Counted from the stretch's first letter, positions 10,334 to 22,741 are shown. The stretch is 45,111 nucleotides of DNA from Gymnopilus junonius (GCA_015501075.1 JADNYJ010000277.1:1-45111); one strand, 5' to 3'. The notes: generated by a model not told the origin, from the letters alone. Program-made: numbers and translations.

Positions 10334-13240
10334 ATGTCTCCAAATTCGTTCATTCCTTTGGCCAGTTTTCGCTTGCCTTCGCCTTCTCGATTGGTAGCAA
10401 ACTCCTGTTGCCCAGAGAAGGACCTGGTCGTTTTGTTCTCTCGCTTGGGCGGGACAGATATAATGAGTCTCTGGAACATCAGTCAAGGTTCAAGAATATG
10501 GGAAGTGGGCGTCAGTGAAGGGAGCGTCAATAATTCCCAAGCTACCGGTGTAGCTTGGAGTCCTGATGGTATGACTTTGTTACCCAAATTTCAATTTATC
10601 TGAATGCAATATCACAGGCCAAAGCATAGCTGTCATTTGCGACCCTACAAGTATCGCTCTACATTCCTTACAAGACGGTCATATCACCCTGTCATTAACT
10701 CTTCCCATGTTACTTGATTCAGAACAGGGCTCTATACACTTCACTGAAGTATGGTGGTTTCGTGAAGAAGGAAAGGAGGCGCGTAACTCCAGCATTCCCG
10801 ACATATTCAAGAGAAATGAAATAATTGTAATTTTTACTCAAACTATGGTGTAGATGTTATACTTATTGTGTACCAGACAGGCTCGGCTCTCTCGTTCCTG
10901 AGATTACTCCCTTTACTCGACAATTTGCAGGAAGAGCCAGATAAGCTCACGTAAGTTATCCTGATACTAGAATCTCGCCTCGGCTGAACTGATTTCATCC
11001 TTAAGAGCGACCGACCTTTTTGCATTTCAAGGATCACATACGCGTCTAAGCCACAAATCCGAACTTCCCAAAAGTATTGCGAGGTGGCCCACTCTTGCTA
11101 CAGACTTGCCGGCAGCTTCAATCAGCAATTCTTCTCCTAAAACTCCGTCTGACAGGGCAAGCATTAATGAAACCGATATCTCCAATGTCAATAGTGTGTT
11201 AATGATAGCTGATGACTCTGGCCGCTTACTTTGCTACCTAGACGGGACGTTTCCGCTTGGGTTCATCCCATCTGGCTCAAAAACTGATATCATCTCGCTT
11301 GTGAAGCATCCATCCCGACCTTTATTCGTAGGCCACTCTCGGACCCTCGGTGCTAATCCGCGAACATTTTTGAATCTTACAGCCATCGATATACCCCTTC
11401 TCTCTCAGCGCATAACGAGGGATTTTGCGAAATTATCTTCTGCCTCACGGGAGCTTATATGGTATTCTATGAGGGTGGTCAAAGATATGCGCGAGGCATG
11501 GTACGGCTCCGAAAGTATCTCCGGTGCTCGAGAACTTGGGCCTAAGTGGGTTCGGTCGCTTGAAGAGAAGCAGAAAGAGCAATTCGGCCGTGGGTACTCT
11601 TTCAATCTTATCATTAAGCAAAAGATAATAACCCTCGTAGAAGAAGACCCTACTCCCATACTTGATCTTACATGTCTCCTGACAACCGGGCGAGCAACAG
11701 AATCTTTAACAGATTTTCTGGGCAGTAGCGAACAGATGAGTGAAAGAGTAATTTTGATTAACACTTTGGTCTCTATCCGACTTAACCTAATTTCCTTCGG
11801 CAGGGAATCCAAAAATGGGAAATCACTGTTTCAGATGCCCTCATTAAGCTGCGCGATTCATCAGAAAAACGAATCGCTCCTGCATTACAGAGGTTGATTC
11901 TCATATTGGATGAACTTCATGGATGGGCCAAATTGTACGTCTACTCAGAGATTCGCCTTTTCTGACTATTTATGCTCTTTTACAGACCGCAATTTAGACT
12001 TTTCGAATTGCAAATGGACCAGGTGACGCAGTGCATTGACTTGGCAAGTCGCGGCATCGTTGTCACAAGTTGGTTGGCCGCTCTAGTCAGGAGAGAATTA
12101 CTTCGTTTCAGAGAATTTATGACTTGGCTTCGTTACGGTGAACCAATTTTTTTTGTGCACCGGACTTTCCATCTAAGTTTTGGTAGAGGTCAATAACATC
12201 AATTCTCCAAACGAGGGTCATGTTGCTCGTCACGATTTGCTGGAAGTCAATAACTACTTGATCGACGGGCTAGAGTCGAGTCACGTCGACAAGTGGTTTG
12301 TAGGTCCTGTGCCTCAATTTCAACCGAATGATATGGGCGTTCCAAGCTATGGAGATGTGACCCTGAAGGGGATTTTGCAGGGTGCTCGGAGTCATGCCAA
12401 TAATTCGTCAGAAATGAGTTGGCAGAAGGTCCATTTTTTTGGTTTAAATATCCTGCATTCGTTAACATCACGTCACGAAAGGGGAGCACTCAAAATAACT
12501 TGGAAAAGTTGGATAGAAATGTCGACGCATTAATTCATGAACTTGCAAATAGATGTGAGCTTGTTTTCAGTCAAGCATCTGTCGCCTCCTCTCGGTCTGC
12601 CGTTGTATCATTCCATGATAGTCCGAATGCAGAGCGGATGCAGGAGCATGTTCTGGACCAAACTTTGACTCTCTTGTTCCGAGAACGTACGATCATGAAC
12701 GAGGTAAGTGAATGCGCTTCTGATCTTCCGGGATTCGATCTGAAAGCAATAGACCGGTGAACTTGTGCAACATCTCATTGCCCGGATATCGTCATCCGAC
12801 GAGAATGCAAGTGAGTGGAACATCTGCCTGTTCCTCTTGTTTACTAAGAGCAGCAACAGTTTTTCTTGCCCAGCTCCGTTATAAGGCTGTGGCATCCAGT
12901 TCTCCGTCTGAGATTAGCATCGTGCCTATCGAGTGCTATTTTGCGGACGAAAGTTTAAGACAGACCCATTTCGACATTTTAGACTCCGATTTTTTCGACG
13001 ACGAAAGTGTTGTGATCATTGGTCGGCACCGCCAGGGAGAAAGTAAGTCTCAAGAAATTTTACCATCTAAGCTTGCGCCAATAATCAGAAGGACAAGCAT
13101 TTATTGCGACGTTCAAGTACAATAACATAGGATATCAAAGTCTGCAATCTGATGGAGACGTAAGGGCCCCTACTCGTGAAGATCTGATTCATAATGGCTG
13201 GGCGTTGTGGAAGAAGGGTCATGTAGGGCACAAATATTAA
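10334..13240 (+). CDS. APC4: anaphase-promoting complex subunit 4, 12 exons
   Basis: Exons 10334-10568, 10618-10826, 10877-10950, 11006-11589, 11641-11747, 11804-11934, 11986-12137, 12187-12428, 12482-12703, 12753-12810, 12860-13042 and 13089-13240 join to 782 residues, close to human APC4 (808). The N-terminus is a WD40-like domain (ATGVAWSPDGQSIAVICDP, the usual first blade of APC4). The middle has the helical APC4 'long' domain (FGQEDPTPILDLTCLL, ERGIQKWEITVSDALIKL, VTSWLAALVRRELLRFREFM). The C-terminus ends DLIHNGWALWKKGHVGHKY. APC4 is a scaffold of the APC/C ubiquitin ligase that drives mitotic exit. Donor 11590 was chosen because only that phase continues the domain. Confidence 0.9.
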
Positions 13241-14035
13241 CACTCTGTCACCGGTATTGACGCCAATTTTTTCTGCAGCTCTCTGCTACAAGGGTCCCCA
13301 TTAACCGGCGACGCGTGCTGTCGGGTTGCAAAAGGGGTGGCGTATCACTTGCATTAAATGGCAGAGTGGGTCGGCGCGTAGCTTGTGTGTTGGATAGTGC
13401 AGGGATAACATTGGAGTCATTTGATCTGGAAGGAGACGGGGAGGAGACGGAAGTTGCGGATGATACGAGGACAGGTTAGATTTCGGACCGTGTCCGGAGG
13501 GATGGCATCTCCTGCATCGACGGGGTTCATTTGCGTTGAAGGAACCGGGACAAACGATCAAAGTCTGCGTCCTTCCAAATCAGTATCCGACGCGACGTTG
13601 TCCCCTTCTAACTCGATATAGCAATAAAAACATGGTAGAACGGATATTGTGGTGAGAATATGTCCGCGAGGCCGTGACTTTGAAAAGTTGGAATCAAGTG
13701 AGATCTGTGCTTGTTTACCGGCGCCAGAGTGCGAGTGGCGAGAAGTTTGTTTGCAATTAAGGTTAAGAAAGGCCATGGCGGTTCAATGGAGTTAAATAAA
13801 TTCGGTAGGAGAAGCAGGATGCCCTCAGGTCCCAAAGTAAACTTCGAGAAAGTGCAGCTGTCAAGTGCGTGAGCGCCGCACCCCTTCAGACCAAACTTAA
13901 ATTGTGCATAACATCGGCTAAGTAGTGCGACTGGAAGGGCCGCGGACCCTCTCCTCGTGTCCCCTGATTCGAATTCTTTTCCATGGCATTTTAAGCCACC
14001 TTTCCGCTTGTCCGCTTTCCTCACTTTACCCTCTA
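13241..14035. other. intergenic, APC4 to bZIP
   Basis: 795 bp. Open frames on both strands (for example 13608-14096 minus) have no motif and no splice support. The part just before 14036 is pyrimidine-rich and likely the bZIP leader. I see nothing else. Confidence 0.5.
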
Positions 14036-15591
14036 ATGCCAAAATCATCGCCCACAGCTTCTCCTCCCACTTCAAATACAATCCCCAAGCCGACACTCGA
14101 TGCTGCTGCGCGTATGACTGACGTCGCGCTCAGAAAGAAAAAAAACGCAGATGCTCAGGCCGCTTTTCGGGCTAGGCGGGCCAATTACATCGCCACCCTT
14201 GAAGAGACAGGTGAATAATCTTGATCTTTGATCCTACTTGAATCCAACTCACATCGATTATAGTTACCAGTTTAGAATCTGTTGTCATTCAACTTCAGGA
14301 ATCATGCCGAGAGTCTCGAGCTGAGGCTATTGAGTTACGACAAGAAAACAACCGCCTTCGCATGGAACAGCGAGAACGTGAAAGGTTTTGGCGAGCCCTT
14401 TATCATGCGAAGAAGACTGGCCAAGCTCCTGAGGTTGATGATCTTACCCCACCACCACCACCTATGTCGTCGCCATTTTTAGGGCATGCCCAAGTTGCTA
14501 CCATGCCGTCTCACTCAACTTCTTTGGTCCCGCAACAATATGGCAACAGTCTTGGCTTCAGAGACGAATCGGTCATCCGTCAAGGACCTTACAATGGAAC
14601 AAGCGGAAACGGCCCCCCAAACTTTAGCAATCAGCCATCCCCTGCTCCATTTCCGAACAACGAAGTATCTAGTGACGGATCATCTAGTTCGTCTATCAAT
14701 CCTCGTGGAAACAAATATTCGCCATATTCCTTCCCAATGTCAGGAGATGGACGTTGGCAAGTGGGATCTACAGTAATTCCAAGCACAGGAGAGCCTATCA
14801 CGCCTCCGCATTCTCAATCCCCTGTATACACAGAATCACCCTCATTGACATCAGCTGAAATGCTAGTTTATCCTGGACGATTCTCCGCAGATGAGCAGAA
14901 AACGGCCTTGAATTCAGTTCTGGACAGTGCTCCATATGTTTTCCCGAGCGGGGACCGATTTAATCAGCACCTTACGGATAGCGTGCCAAATAGTCGTTCA
15001 ATGTCACCGACAGCATCTACAACTAGCTCGACTACATCTCTTCCTCTGACGTCATCGTTTCAGTTCACCTTTCACGAAGCGTCCCCAGGACAGGACTGCA
15101 CAGAATTTGATTACCGAAGACAATCTCTTCCGCACTGTCCAGAGGTGACCCTTCACGGTGGAACTGCAGACGTATCTCTCACGGGTCAGCCTTCTGATGC
15201 TGTACGTTATCGTGCTAGCCGTAGGCCGGACTTAAGTGCGGACCATCAATCCATGCTTGGTACACACGACAGCACTCAGCATGATCAAAGCGATGGAGAT
15301 GTTCCCTTCAACGCACATCATACCATCCGATCACGTCGTGATACTATTCCGCCTCGTTCACGGTCAACATCCCCAGGTCCTGCTCCGCTTTCTTGTACGG
15401 TGGCTGTCATCAAGGCTCAGGCTTTCGGAGCCCTTCGCAGAACTCGGGCAAGGACTAAGAAGACTTCGGATGGCGCAGTCAAAGTTGCAATGGATGTATT
15501 AGAAGCTCGAGGAATTGAAATCGGTAGTGTATCTGCTGGCTCCAAACGCCCTCGCATGGACGATGAAGTTATGGAAGCTGAAACTCCATGA
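14036..15591 (+). CDS. bZIP transcription factor, 2 exons
   Basis: Exons 14036-14210 and 14264-15591 give 500 residues. The basic region reads KKKNADAQAAFRARRANYIA (N..AQ..FR.RR signature), at about residues 32-51. A zipper follows across the intron (ETVTSLESVVIQLQ, then IELRQENNRLRMEQ) with heptad leucines. The rest is Pro/Ser/Thr-rich and disordered, with a PPPPP run and many SS/TS tracts, typical of an activation domain. The tail has KRPRMDDE, a possible nuclear-localisation patch. It should bind DNA as a dimer in the nucleus; the target is unknown. I chose the ATG at 14036 because a longer in-frame extension upstream lacks an ATG. Confidence 0.9.
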
Positions 15592-15860
15592 ACTACTACT
15601 GCCTTTCCCTCAAAACTAGAATTGCCACACGGAGGACTTTGTATCTATAGCATTCCTTCCAGTATTTGCTTTTAAGTTGATAATGTAGACTTCCTGACGT
15701 CCCATATACCTCGCCGCCACCTTATACCTCTGTATCTCATGTCGCTGTACCATATCCCTCTTGTCCAACTGCTCTGCCATTACACGTTGTATATAACAAA
15801 TGTTCTCTAGGATTATTGATGATATTTAGCTAATCCAACAATATAAAAGTGACCTAGAAA

Positions 15861-16984
15861 TTAGTTGACTTTGGGAACTGCCACATCCCAAGGACCACGA
15901 AGGATACTGAGCATTCAAAGCATCAGTCTCGTTGATCCAAATCGAGAAAAAGATTACCCACTTCTTGTACCGTTGTGCCCATAAAAGAATTGCTGGAGCG
16001 AAAAAAGTTACAAAGACCAAGACGGAAGCTATCAACCACATAACCACGAGTGACAGTGTGGCAAAAAGCCAAATAGCGAAGACCTCCATGACAAGGGATG
16101 TTAGCAGCCATGCAGCTATGGGTAATAACTAGAAAAATATCAATGTCATTGACGCATACCACACCAAGGGAACGAACCTGTAAACGACGGCGCAGCGATG
16201 GAAAAAGCGCAAAGGACTGGATGGAAAATAACACGAGTGAGAAGACGGAAGCGTCCGTCGGAAGATGAGATGACAAGACTACGGATGCGGACACGGCTGC
16301 ATTTATGGACAGCACAGAGGACAACCTTTAAAGTAGTGAGGAATTGTTATGACTGAAGAGGAAAAACCTTCACCCTTCGTGAGCATTCTTTGGTTCGGTG
16401 ACCGTATAGTCGGCCAATAAAGCATTGAGACTAAACAGAACCGCTGCCAGAGCCCAGATAGAATCTGAAGATGTAGCAGCAGTCAGGGTGCGCAACACAG
16501 GCGAAAGCGACATCAGTGCAAGAAACATCATGATAGCAGACTTTATCGTCTTGAGATCTATGATTAGTCGTGAGTGACATCCTTCGCAAGGCTGATGAAC
16601 CTGACAAACGATTCGTAAAATGCTCAGAAGCACGGGAGCTTCCATCAAGGGCATTCCAGGTTATGTAGCCAATGAAGAAAGAGAACACCGACAAGCAGAC
16701 AAGAGAACGCGGGTCCAATGTTTCTTCCTTCAGTCGGACAAAAACCGCCAAGAAGACGAAGATGACGGCGAGATGTTGAGTGATAGAACATGACAACACA
16801 ACGAGAGGCCAATATGTATAAGGCCTTAAATTTGCTAAGGATTATGCTTTGATTGAGCTTTCTGAAAAAGTGTGGTATGCCACATACGATTTTTTTGCAA
16901 AGATGCAGGATATAAACCCTGGGGAACATAGTTATCGGCATATGCTTGCTTTTTCCATAGCACCTTTTCCCAATTGCCGACCAT
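15861..16984 (-). CDS. GPI2: GPI-GlcNAc transferase subunit GPI2 / PIG-C, 6 exons
   Basis: Exons (minus) 16888-16984, 16610-16834, 16374-16557, 16178-16325, 15962-16128 and 15861-15906 sum to 867 nt, 288 residues, the normal size. The N-terminus NWEKVLWKKQAYADNYVP is the PIG-C signature (W.KVL...Q.Y.DNY), and the end ILRGPWDVAVPKVN is the conserved RGPWD tail. In between lie several hydrophobic helices, as expected for an ER membrane protein. It is a subunit of the complex that moves GlcNAc to phosphatidylinositol, the first step of GPI-anchor synthesis. The donor inside AAG-AA before GTGGGTAATC was chosen because only it leads to the RGPWD frame. Confidence 0.92.
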
Positions 16985-17791
16985 GTGGAACTGGAGGATT
17001 GTCAGCGAACTGCAGCACTTAGCCAACGCGTCTTCGCAGTTACGAGCGGTTGACGGATTGAGTCAGTACGGCGGCCGTAACGTATGCATATGGGCCGATT
17101 ATGTGGTTACAGGGAGTCGGAATTGTAGATGAGATTATCTGAGACTGAAGCATGCTACTGTCCAAAAACAACTTGCACCCCTGTGGCCGGACTATTCAAC
17201 AGCTCGGTTAAATTCAAAACTGCTGAATAAAATTTACACTCTTCAATTTTGATTCGACTAAATTTGAGTCATTCTTTACATTTGACATCGGGCTAAATGG
17301 TGGGAAAAGTTCAGCGATTTCCGGTAAGTCTGAAAGAATGTGACTGCCAGTAAAAATGGCTCAGTAAATTTGAGTCTTGATGCCTTTGTTTCTCCACAAC
17401 TTTATCCCATCCAAAGTGTGATCGCAATTAGTAGCTATATAAGACCGTTCACTTCAAGGTTATATTCTATTGGCCAGCCATACTTGTGCTCATAAGAAGA
17501 GTTATATGCTATAGCAAGTTCTGTATGGACATGCCTCCTCCCGCTCTGAGATACACATACGATGGTCATGACTCCAGACGGTGACAGAGTTCTTGATTCG
17601 GATCGAATTTCCGACGAATGCTTCCCATGTTTTTGACCCTTACTTCTCATCCAATGTATCAAAAACGTGTCGCAAGTGAGGCATCCCGTCCATTTATAGT
17701 GAGATTCAGAAGGGCGCTGACCGGGTAACGAATGCCTTCTGGCAAAATGGGCTAGATTCCAATGTTGATCAAAAAAGGTCTTCAATTTCCA
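16985..17791. other. intergenic, GPI2 promoter and 3' side of the SVIP-like gene
   Basis: 807 bp. It has AT-rich parts around 17160-17400. A minus open frame at 17435-17785 (116 codons) has no recognisable motif and overlaps the probable 3' UTR of the gene at 17792, so I did not call it. Confidence 0.45.
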
Positions 17792-18199
17792 TCAGTCCCA
17801 CTAGTAAAGTGCGCAATCATGTTGCATTGTTGAGTGGTTCTGCAACAGTAGCATGGCTTAGAGCACTCACAACCAATCTTTCCGGTTGTTGGGCTTCAGG
17901 AACTAGTTTGGAGCTGTTCTGCTTCGCCAATTGCCCTGCGAGTTTGCCCCGTTGAGGGTTCGCCTCATTTGTGCCCCTTCTCTGAGCCTGTAAAGCCGTT
18001 CTAGAAGATCAAGACGCTCGGGATATGTAGTACTTACCGCCTGCAGTCTACGCTCTGCTGCTTCCGCCGCAGCCAGACGGGGGTTCGACGGACGAGAAGC
18101 GGCAGCTCCTGAATTGGCATTAGCAGGACTGTTGGGACCTGAACTTAGCACGGTATGGCCGCCTTCGTGCGTAGAGGACTTTGAGCAGAGGGAACCCAT
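17792..18199 (-). CDS. small SVIP-like protein with VCP-interacting motif, 3 exons
   Basis: Exons (minus) 18038-18199, 17871-17981 and 17792-17800 give 93 residues, ending PERLVWD. The N-terminus MGSLCSKSS has Gly2 and Ser6 for N-myristoylation and Cys5 for palmitoylation. Residues 41-51 read RLAAAEAAERR, which fits the VCP-interacting motif R-x5-A-A-x2-R exactly. Animal SVIP is a myristoylated protein of about 77 residues with the same layout that binds p97/VCP and restrains ERAD. By analogy this would tether Cdc48 to membranes. Function is inferred from motif and size only. The last exon is just nine bases, chosen because it restores an acceptable ending. Confidence 0.68.
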
Positions 18200-18316
18200 T
18201 TATGAACCATCAAAAGGTAGACCACTTGGATCAACCCACCAACCATGTGACACCATCATTTAAATCCAAATTTATTGATATTACAGTATGTAAATAAATC
18301 ATGGGCCCTAATGCGT

Positions 18317-19103
18317 TCAAGAACGGTCATCCTCAGGGGGAGCATAATCTCTTGTATCCGGATGAATTGCACTCAGCCCGAATCTGGTAACTCCAGGAGG
18401 GCCATCAGGTTCCTCTCTTCGAGGAATCCAAGGCTTATTGATTTAATTTATGATTAGAGGTTCTGTTGGAGCCTGTCAAGGGCGAGGGACACTGACCTCC
18501 CACCATCGCGTTGGGTTCCTACGGTTCCATGGAAGCTCATTCATTAAGCCCGCCTTGAGCATACGGCTCTTGATGCCGGCACCAAGCAAAAGACCAAAGA
18601 CCGTTAGGAGGAATAATGTAACCACGAGCTGATCTCGCGGTGAATCTCGCTCTGGCAGGTGATGATCAGACTGGAGAAAGGGCAACTGGCAAAGAAACCG
18701 TACGAAAACATCGAGCCTCAACGTCACCTTCCTTCCCCGTCGCCGTGTCTGGGTTCGTGTTACCCAGAGAGGCCCCGGCGCATATTGGTAAATTCTGGTT
18801 CAAGCACCATTGCTTTGTGCATGATAAGCAGGGTTGGGAAGGGTTGTCGGGGATGTTTAAAGGAAGTATCGCGTAACTCGATTGAAAGCATATGCCTAGA
18901 GATGTCAACGACGCTTGGAGAGGTGCAGGCGAATACGATTGAGGAACTTACATTTGCAGAAATTGGTGGCTTCCCATTTAGTCCAGCCGGCTCGAACAGA
19001 TACCTGAGATGATGTTGGAAACGTATGGATGCAACAGAAGACAAAATCTAACCAGCAAGGCCGAAAATGAGAAGAGTAGGAGTAAAGTAGAGTGACGAAG
19101 CAT
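18317..19103 (-). CDS. Cys-rich secreted/single-pass membrane protein, unknown function, 5 exons
   Basis: Exons (minus) 19053-19103, 18952-19003, 18704-18895, 18497-18651 and 18317-18433 sum to 567 nt, 188 residues. It opens with a signal peptide (MLRHSTLLLLFSFSALL). A luminal domain has paired cysteines (TNFCKCICF, then CLSCTKQWCL and PICAGA). A TM segment follows (QLVVTLFLLTVFGLLLGAGI), then a short basic/acidic cytosolic tail with NRRNPTRWWE and ending DYAPPEDDRS. This predicts a type I membrane protein of the secretory pathway. I do not recognise the family. It sits head-to-head with the ARP1 gene (137 bp apart). Confidence 0.75.
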
Positions 19104-19240
19104 ACTGAACGTACTAATTGGCACGAGAAAGACCTATTGCCAAATCGAGTACTTGCCGACCGCTGAGCTTGAAACCGTTAACGCGTTTCTTGCCCGGACG
19201 TTATACGCGACCATTTGACCTGCTGTTATTTTGCTCCGTT

Positions 19241-20817
19241 ATGTCAGGAGAATACGACGATGTACTCACTAACCAACCGGTCGTTATTGATAATGTGCGT
19301 CACTTTCATTCACCCGCATCATTAGAGACTCACGTCCCTCAAAGGGGTCTGGCACAATAAAAGCAGGCTTCGCAGGACAAGATCATCCAAAATGCTTCTT
19401 TCCGTCTTTGTGCGTCTTCACGGTTAGGCATGTTATCTAGCTCAACAGCGTCAGTTGACCAAGTATGCCTAATTCAGTGTCGGTCGCCCAAAACATGTAC
19501 GCGTAATGGCTGGTGCCCTAGAAGGTGACGTCTTCATCGGCAGGCGTGCACAGGAGTTTAGAGGCTTGCTGAAGATAAAATATCCCATGGAACATGGAAT
19601 CGTAACCGACTGGGATGATATGGAACGAATATGGAATTGGGTGTACGCAGAAGAACTTGGCACGCTAAGTGAAGAGGTCGTTCATTATCTCTTTCTTTCT
19701 TGAAACCTAGTGCTTAATGCTCTGTGACACTAGCATCCCGTTTTGCTCACCGAGGCGCCTCTGAATCCTCGGAGTAATAGGGATGTAGCAGCTCAGATAT
19801 TCTTTGATACGTTCAACGTGCCAGCTCTTTTTACATCAGTGCAAGCTGTCTTGTCATTGTACGTAGCTCCATTCCTTGCTCTTACTGTTCACATACACCC
19901 CCTATTAGGTATTCATCTGGTCGGACAACGGGAATCGTTCTGGATTCTGGGGATGGCGTGACGCATGCTGTACCGGTATTCGAGGGTTTCTCTATGCCTC
20001 ACGCAATTCGTCGCGTTGATGTGGCAGGAAGGTAAATAGCATGTTATGTCACGTTTCTCTGTTCTGAAGGTGGCGTAGAGACGTGACCGATCATCTTCAG
20101 TTACTACTGCGGAAATCTGGGCACCATCTTCATACCACTGCGGAGCGCGAGGTCGTTCGCACAATCAAGGAGAAATGCTGTTATGTCGCCCTTAATCCTG
20201 CGAAGGAGGAAAAGGATGCTTCAGGCCGTACTGAAGAGTTTCGGCTCCCTGACGGAAACGTTGTCCAGGTATGAATTCTATTTCGCAGGAAACGAGCAGC
20301 TCTAAATCGACAAATATTTCCTAGCTCGGTCCTGAACGTTTCCGTGCCCCTGAGATTCTTTTTAATCCTGAATTGATCGGTCAGGAGTACGCTGGTGTAC
20401 ACCAGGTCGTCGTGGATTCCATTAATCGGGTAGATTTGGACCTTCGAAAGAGTCTATTTTCAAATATTGTTTTGAGCGGCGGAAGTACTCTATGCAAAGG
20501 TATTTATGAATTAAAAATTTTTTTTCGGTGCAGATCTTAACGGCCACAGGATTCGGAGACCGTCTTCTCAATGAGGTGAAGAAACTCGCTCTAAAGGATG
20601 TCAGGATTAAAATCTATGCTCCTCCTGAGCGAAAATACTCCACGTGGATTGGAGGTTCCATCCTGGCGGGCCTGAGTACTTTCAAGAAGGTATGCCCAGA
20701 GCCAGAGCTGTCTACACTTCATTATTTAACTTCATTTGTTGTCCCTTTTAGATGTGGGTCTCTGCTGAAGAGTATCAAGAAGACCCAGATATTATTCATA
20801 AAAAATCTGGTTTTTAA
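19241..20817 (+). CDS. ARP1: centractin / Arp1, dynactin filament subunit, 10 exons
   Basis: Exons 19241-19294, 19345-19409, 19478-19676, 19734-19858, 19909-20031, 20079-20268, 20325-20499, 20550-20689 and 20752-20817 sum to 1137 nt, 378 residues, the size of Arp1. (These are nine coding exons; an upstream leader exon is possible.) Actin-fold loops are present: [15 protein letters not shown] and [12 protein letters not shown] for nucleotide binding. Arp1-specific blocks include [54 protein letters not shown] and [20 protein letters not shown]. Arp1 forms the short filament of dynactin, which couples dynein to cargo and, in fungi, moves nuclei along hyphae. The acceptor at 20549, not the earlier one at 20533, keeps the frame. 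Confidence 0.95.
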
Positions 20818-21051
20818 TAGCATACCATATCTTGTTTGTACTTCATTTTATGATACCCACCTTATATACTACGGCCATCACTCCAAAATAATACTTTGTA
20901 GCACCAATGAACGGTGCTTGTAAATTCAAAGGCGTGGAGCATGAAGAATAAGACGCAAAGCAAAGAACAAGAGCATATATGCATAGTAGAACTAGAGGAC
21001 CATGTATGCATAAAGAGATAAAGACGAGAAAGAAAAAGTAGTGCACAACGA

Positions 21052-21703
21052 CTACTTGCCCTTCTTGGGAGGCTCTGCGGCCTTGACCTTTTTGGTGCCA
21101 CGGAGCTGTGAAGGGAATATCAATAAACAGGCCTTATAAGCATTAAATGCGAGACTGACTTTCTTCGCCCTGTTCTTTCGCTCCTTTCGTAGTTTACGAG
21201 AAGGCTTGTCCACCTTTGCCTCCAAACCTGACTATTATGCCATCGTTAGATAAACGCGTAAACGAGGTAATAGAAATATAGCGTACCCGTACTAGACGGT
21301 ACTTGGGCTCAAATTTCTTCTGTGAAGCCTCATCGTCGTAGATCAAAGCAAAGCCTGTGCTTCGTCCTCCACCAAATTGTGTTCGGAGACCGAAAGTTAC
21401 GACACGGTTCTTGTCGGTTTTGTAAAGAGCGGCAAGCTTCTCGGCGAGGTCAGCTCTTGAGACGTTAGGGCGGGAGGGGTGGAGAATATCCACAACGAAT
21501 TGGCGGCGGGCGAGGAGGCGGTTAGTGATAAATTTTCTTGTGCGGAGGGTAATGGGAGGAGCGGTGTCGGCCTACATTCGAATCGAATCAGAAACGATAT
21601 CCAGCAAGGTAAACACTTGAAATGCTCTGGCCGAACACTCCGAGCGTTGTAGCAAGCAGCATTGGCCGAAAAAATTGCAGCTTTAAGGTGCGAGACTCAC
21701 CAT
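21052..21703 (-). CDS. RPS24: 40S ribosomal protein eS24
   Basis: On the minus strand the ATG at 21701-21703 is an exon by itself, followed at once by a GTGAGT donor. The next exon begins with [18 protein letters not shown]. The body has [40 protein letters not shown] and EPKYRLVR, all eS24 blocks. The C-terminal basic part ([30 protein letters not shown]) is in two further short exons, stop at 21052. eS24 is part of the small subunit and needed for 18S rRNA processing. ATG-only first coding exons are common in fungal ribosomal protein genes. Convergent with ARP1. Confidence 0.93.
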
Positions 21704-21972
21704 TTTGCTGCTCTCCTGAAGGTTGGGGTCTACAGAAACACACTGATTAGAAATGCATTGGGGACTGGCATAAAGGGACACTCACCTTGCTCTTGAGGTC
21801 GTCGCCAACGCCGGATAGCGCTATCACACTGTTTCGGTACAAACGGTGGCTTACAAAAACTGCATAGTTATCTCGGTAATTACCGTATGTAAATGCACGT
21901 GCTAATAATTACACCTTTACGTAAACTACGCATGTCTGTTACAGTTATGATGCAGCTTCACCGGGTAATGCT

Positions 21973-22741
21973 ATGAGCGCTTCTCAGTTTGCATCTTTTG
22001 CAGCGTATGTGAGCGCAAAACTTTCATAAATCAACCTTTTTTTCTCAGCACAGCTCTTTCAGACCCCTCCTCCTGACGAGCATGATAGCGCGGTGACTGC
22101 AACAACATCTAAAGCTAAGAGTCGACTCAGTAGTGCATGGTTTCCTTCGGAGAACTCCTATCAGTCAGGCGGAATCCCAACTTTTAGCTCTCAGTATTCC
22201 AAAGTGTCGTCTGTTACCTATGATCAGAACATACCTTCTAGCCAATGGGAAACCCGATACGGTTGGAGAGTGGACTTGTTAGCCGCAGCTGCTTACATTC
22301 TGGGCCCCGTGTCAGGTACTTATACCCAGTTTTATCCAATATTTGTTGACAAGAGAACCATGACCTAGCTCTTGTCATTCTTGTTCTAGAGACACAAAAC
22401 GATTATGTCCGATTTAATGGTACGTCTGATCTCTATAAAATGTACGCTTGCTATGCTTATGCTGTGCAGCCTACCAGTCGGCTCTCATGACAACGCCAGC
22501 TGTCCTCCTCAGAATGTTTATATCGGTATTCCAGTCTCCGTCATGGTTGAGGGGTATTTCCACTTTATTTATCGTTGCTCTTCAATTCCTGCTTGCGTGA
22601 GCTCCTGCTCTATCTGGGTGTCCTCTGATGCTAACACTCCCAAGTTTTCGTGCATACCGTGGCGCGTCTGACAATAACCTCGTTCCTTATCACGCACCAC
22701 TCGTGGGCAGGATCGCTGAAGAATGGTTGGCTGAAGAATGA
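21973..22741 (+). CDS. DUF4870/Tic20-like small membrane protein, 5 exons
   Basis: Exons 21973-22008, 22054-22315, 22369-22419, 22470-22596 and 22645-22741 sum to 573 nt, 190 residues. The N-terminal half is Ser-rich and soluble. The membrane part starts LLAAAAYILGPVSALVILVL, then NDYVRFNAYQSALM, the '(V)RF(H/N)AxQ' motif of the DUF4870/UPF0132 and Tic20-like families. Two more hydrophobic segments follow (LRGISTLFIVALQFLLAF), and the end is EEWLAEE. Function in fungi is not known to me. The first exon is the least certain: it starts at the first ATG that can be spliced in phase. Divergent from RPS24 across 269 bp. Confidence 0.75.

Noticed and set aside
12811..12859. Apparent frameshift in APC4 between two conserved segments
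   Set aside because: A normal 49-nt intron (GTGAGT..CAACAG, with TTACTAAG branch-like site) joins the exons in frame.
13608..14096. 162-codon minus open frame
   Set aside because: Overlaps the bZIP start, low-complexity and hydrophobic by chance, no family resemblance.
17435..17785. 116-codon minus open frame
   Set aside because: No motif, no splice signals, lies in the probable 3' UTR of the SVIP-like gene.
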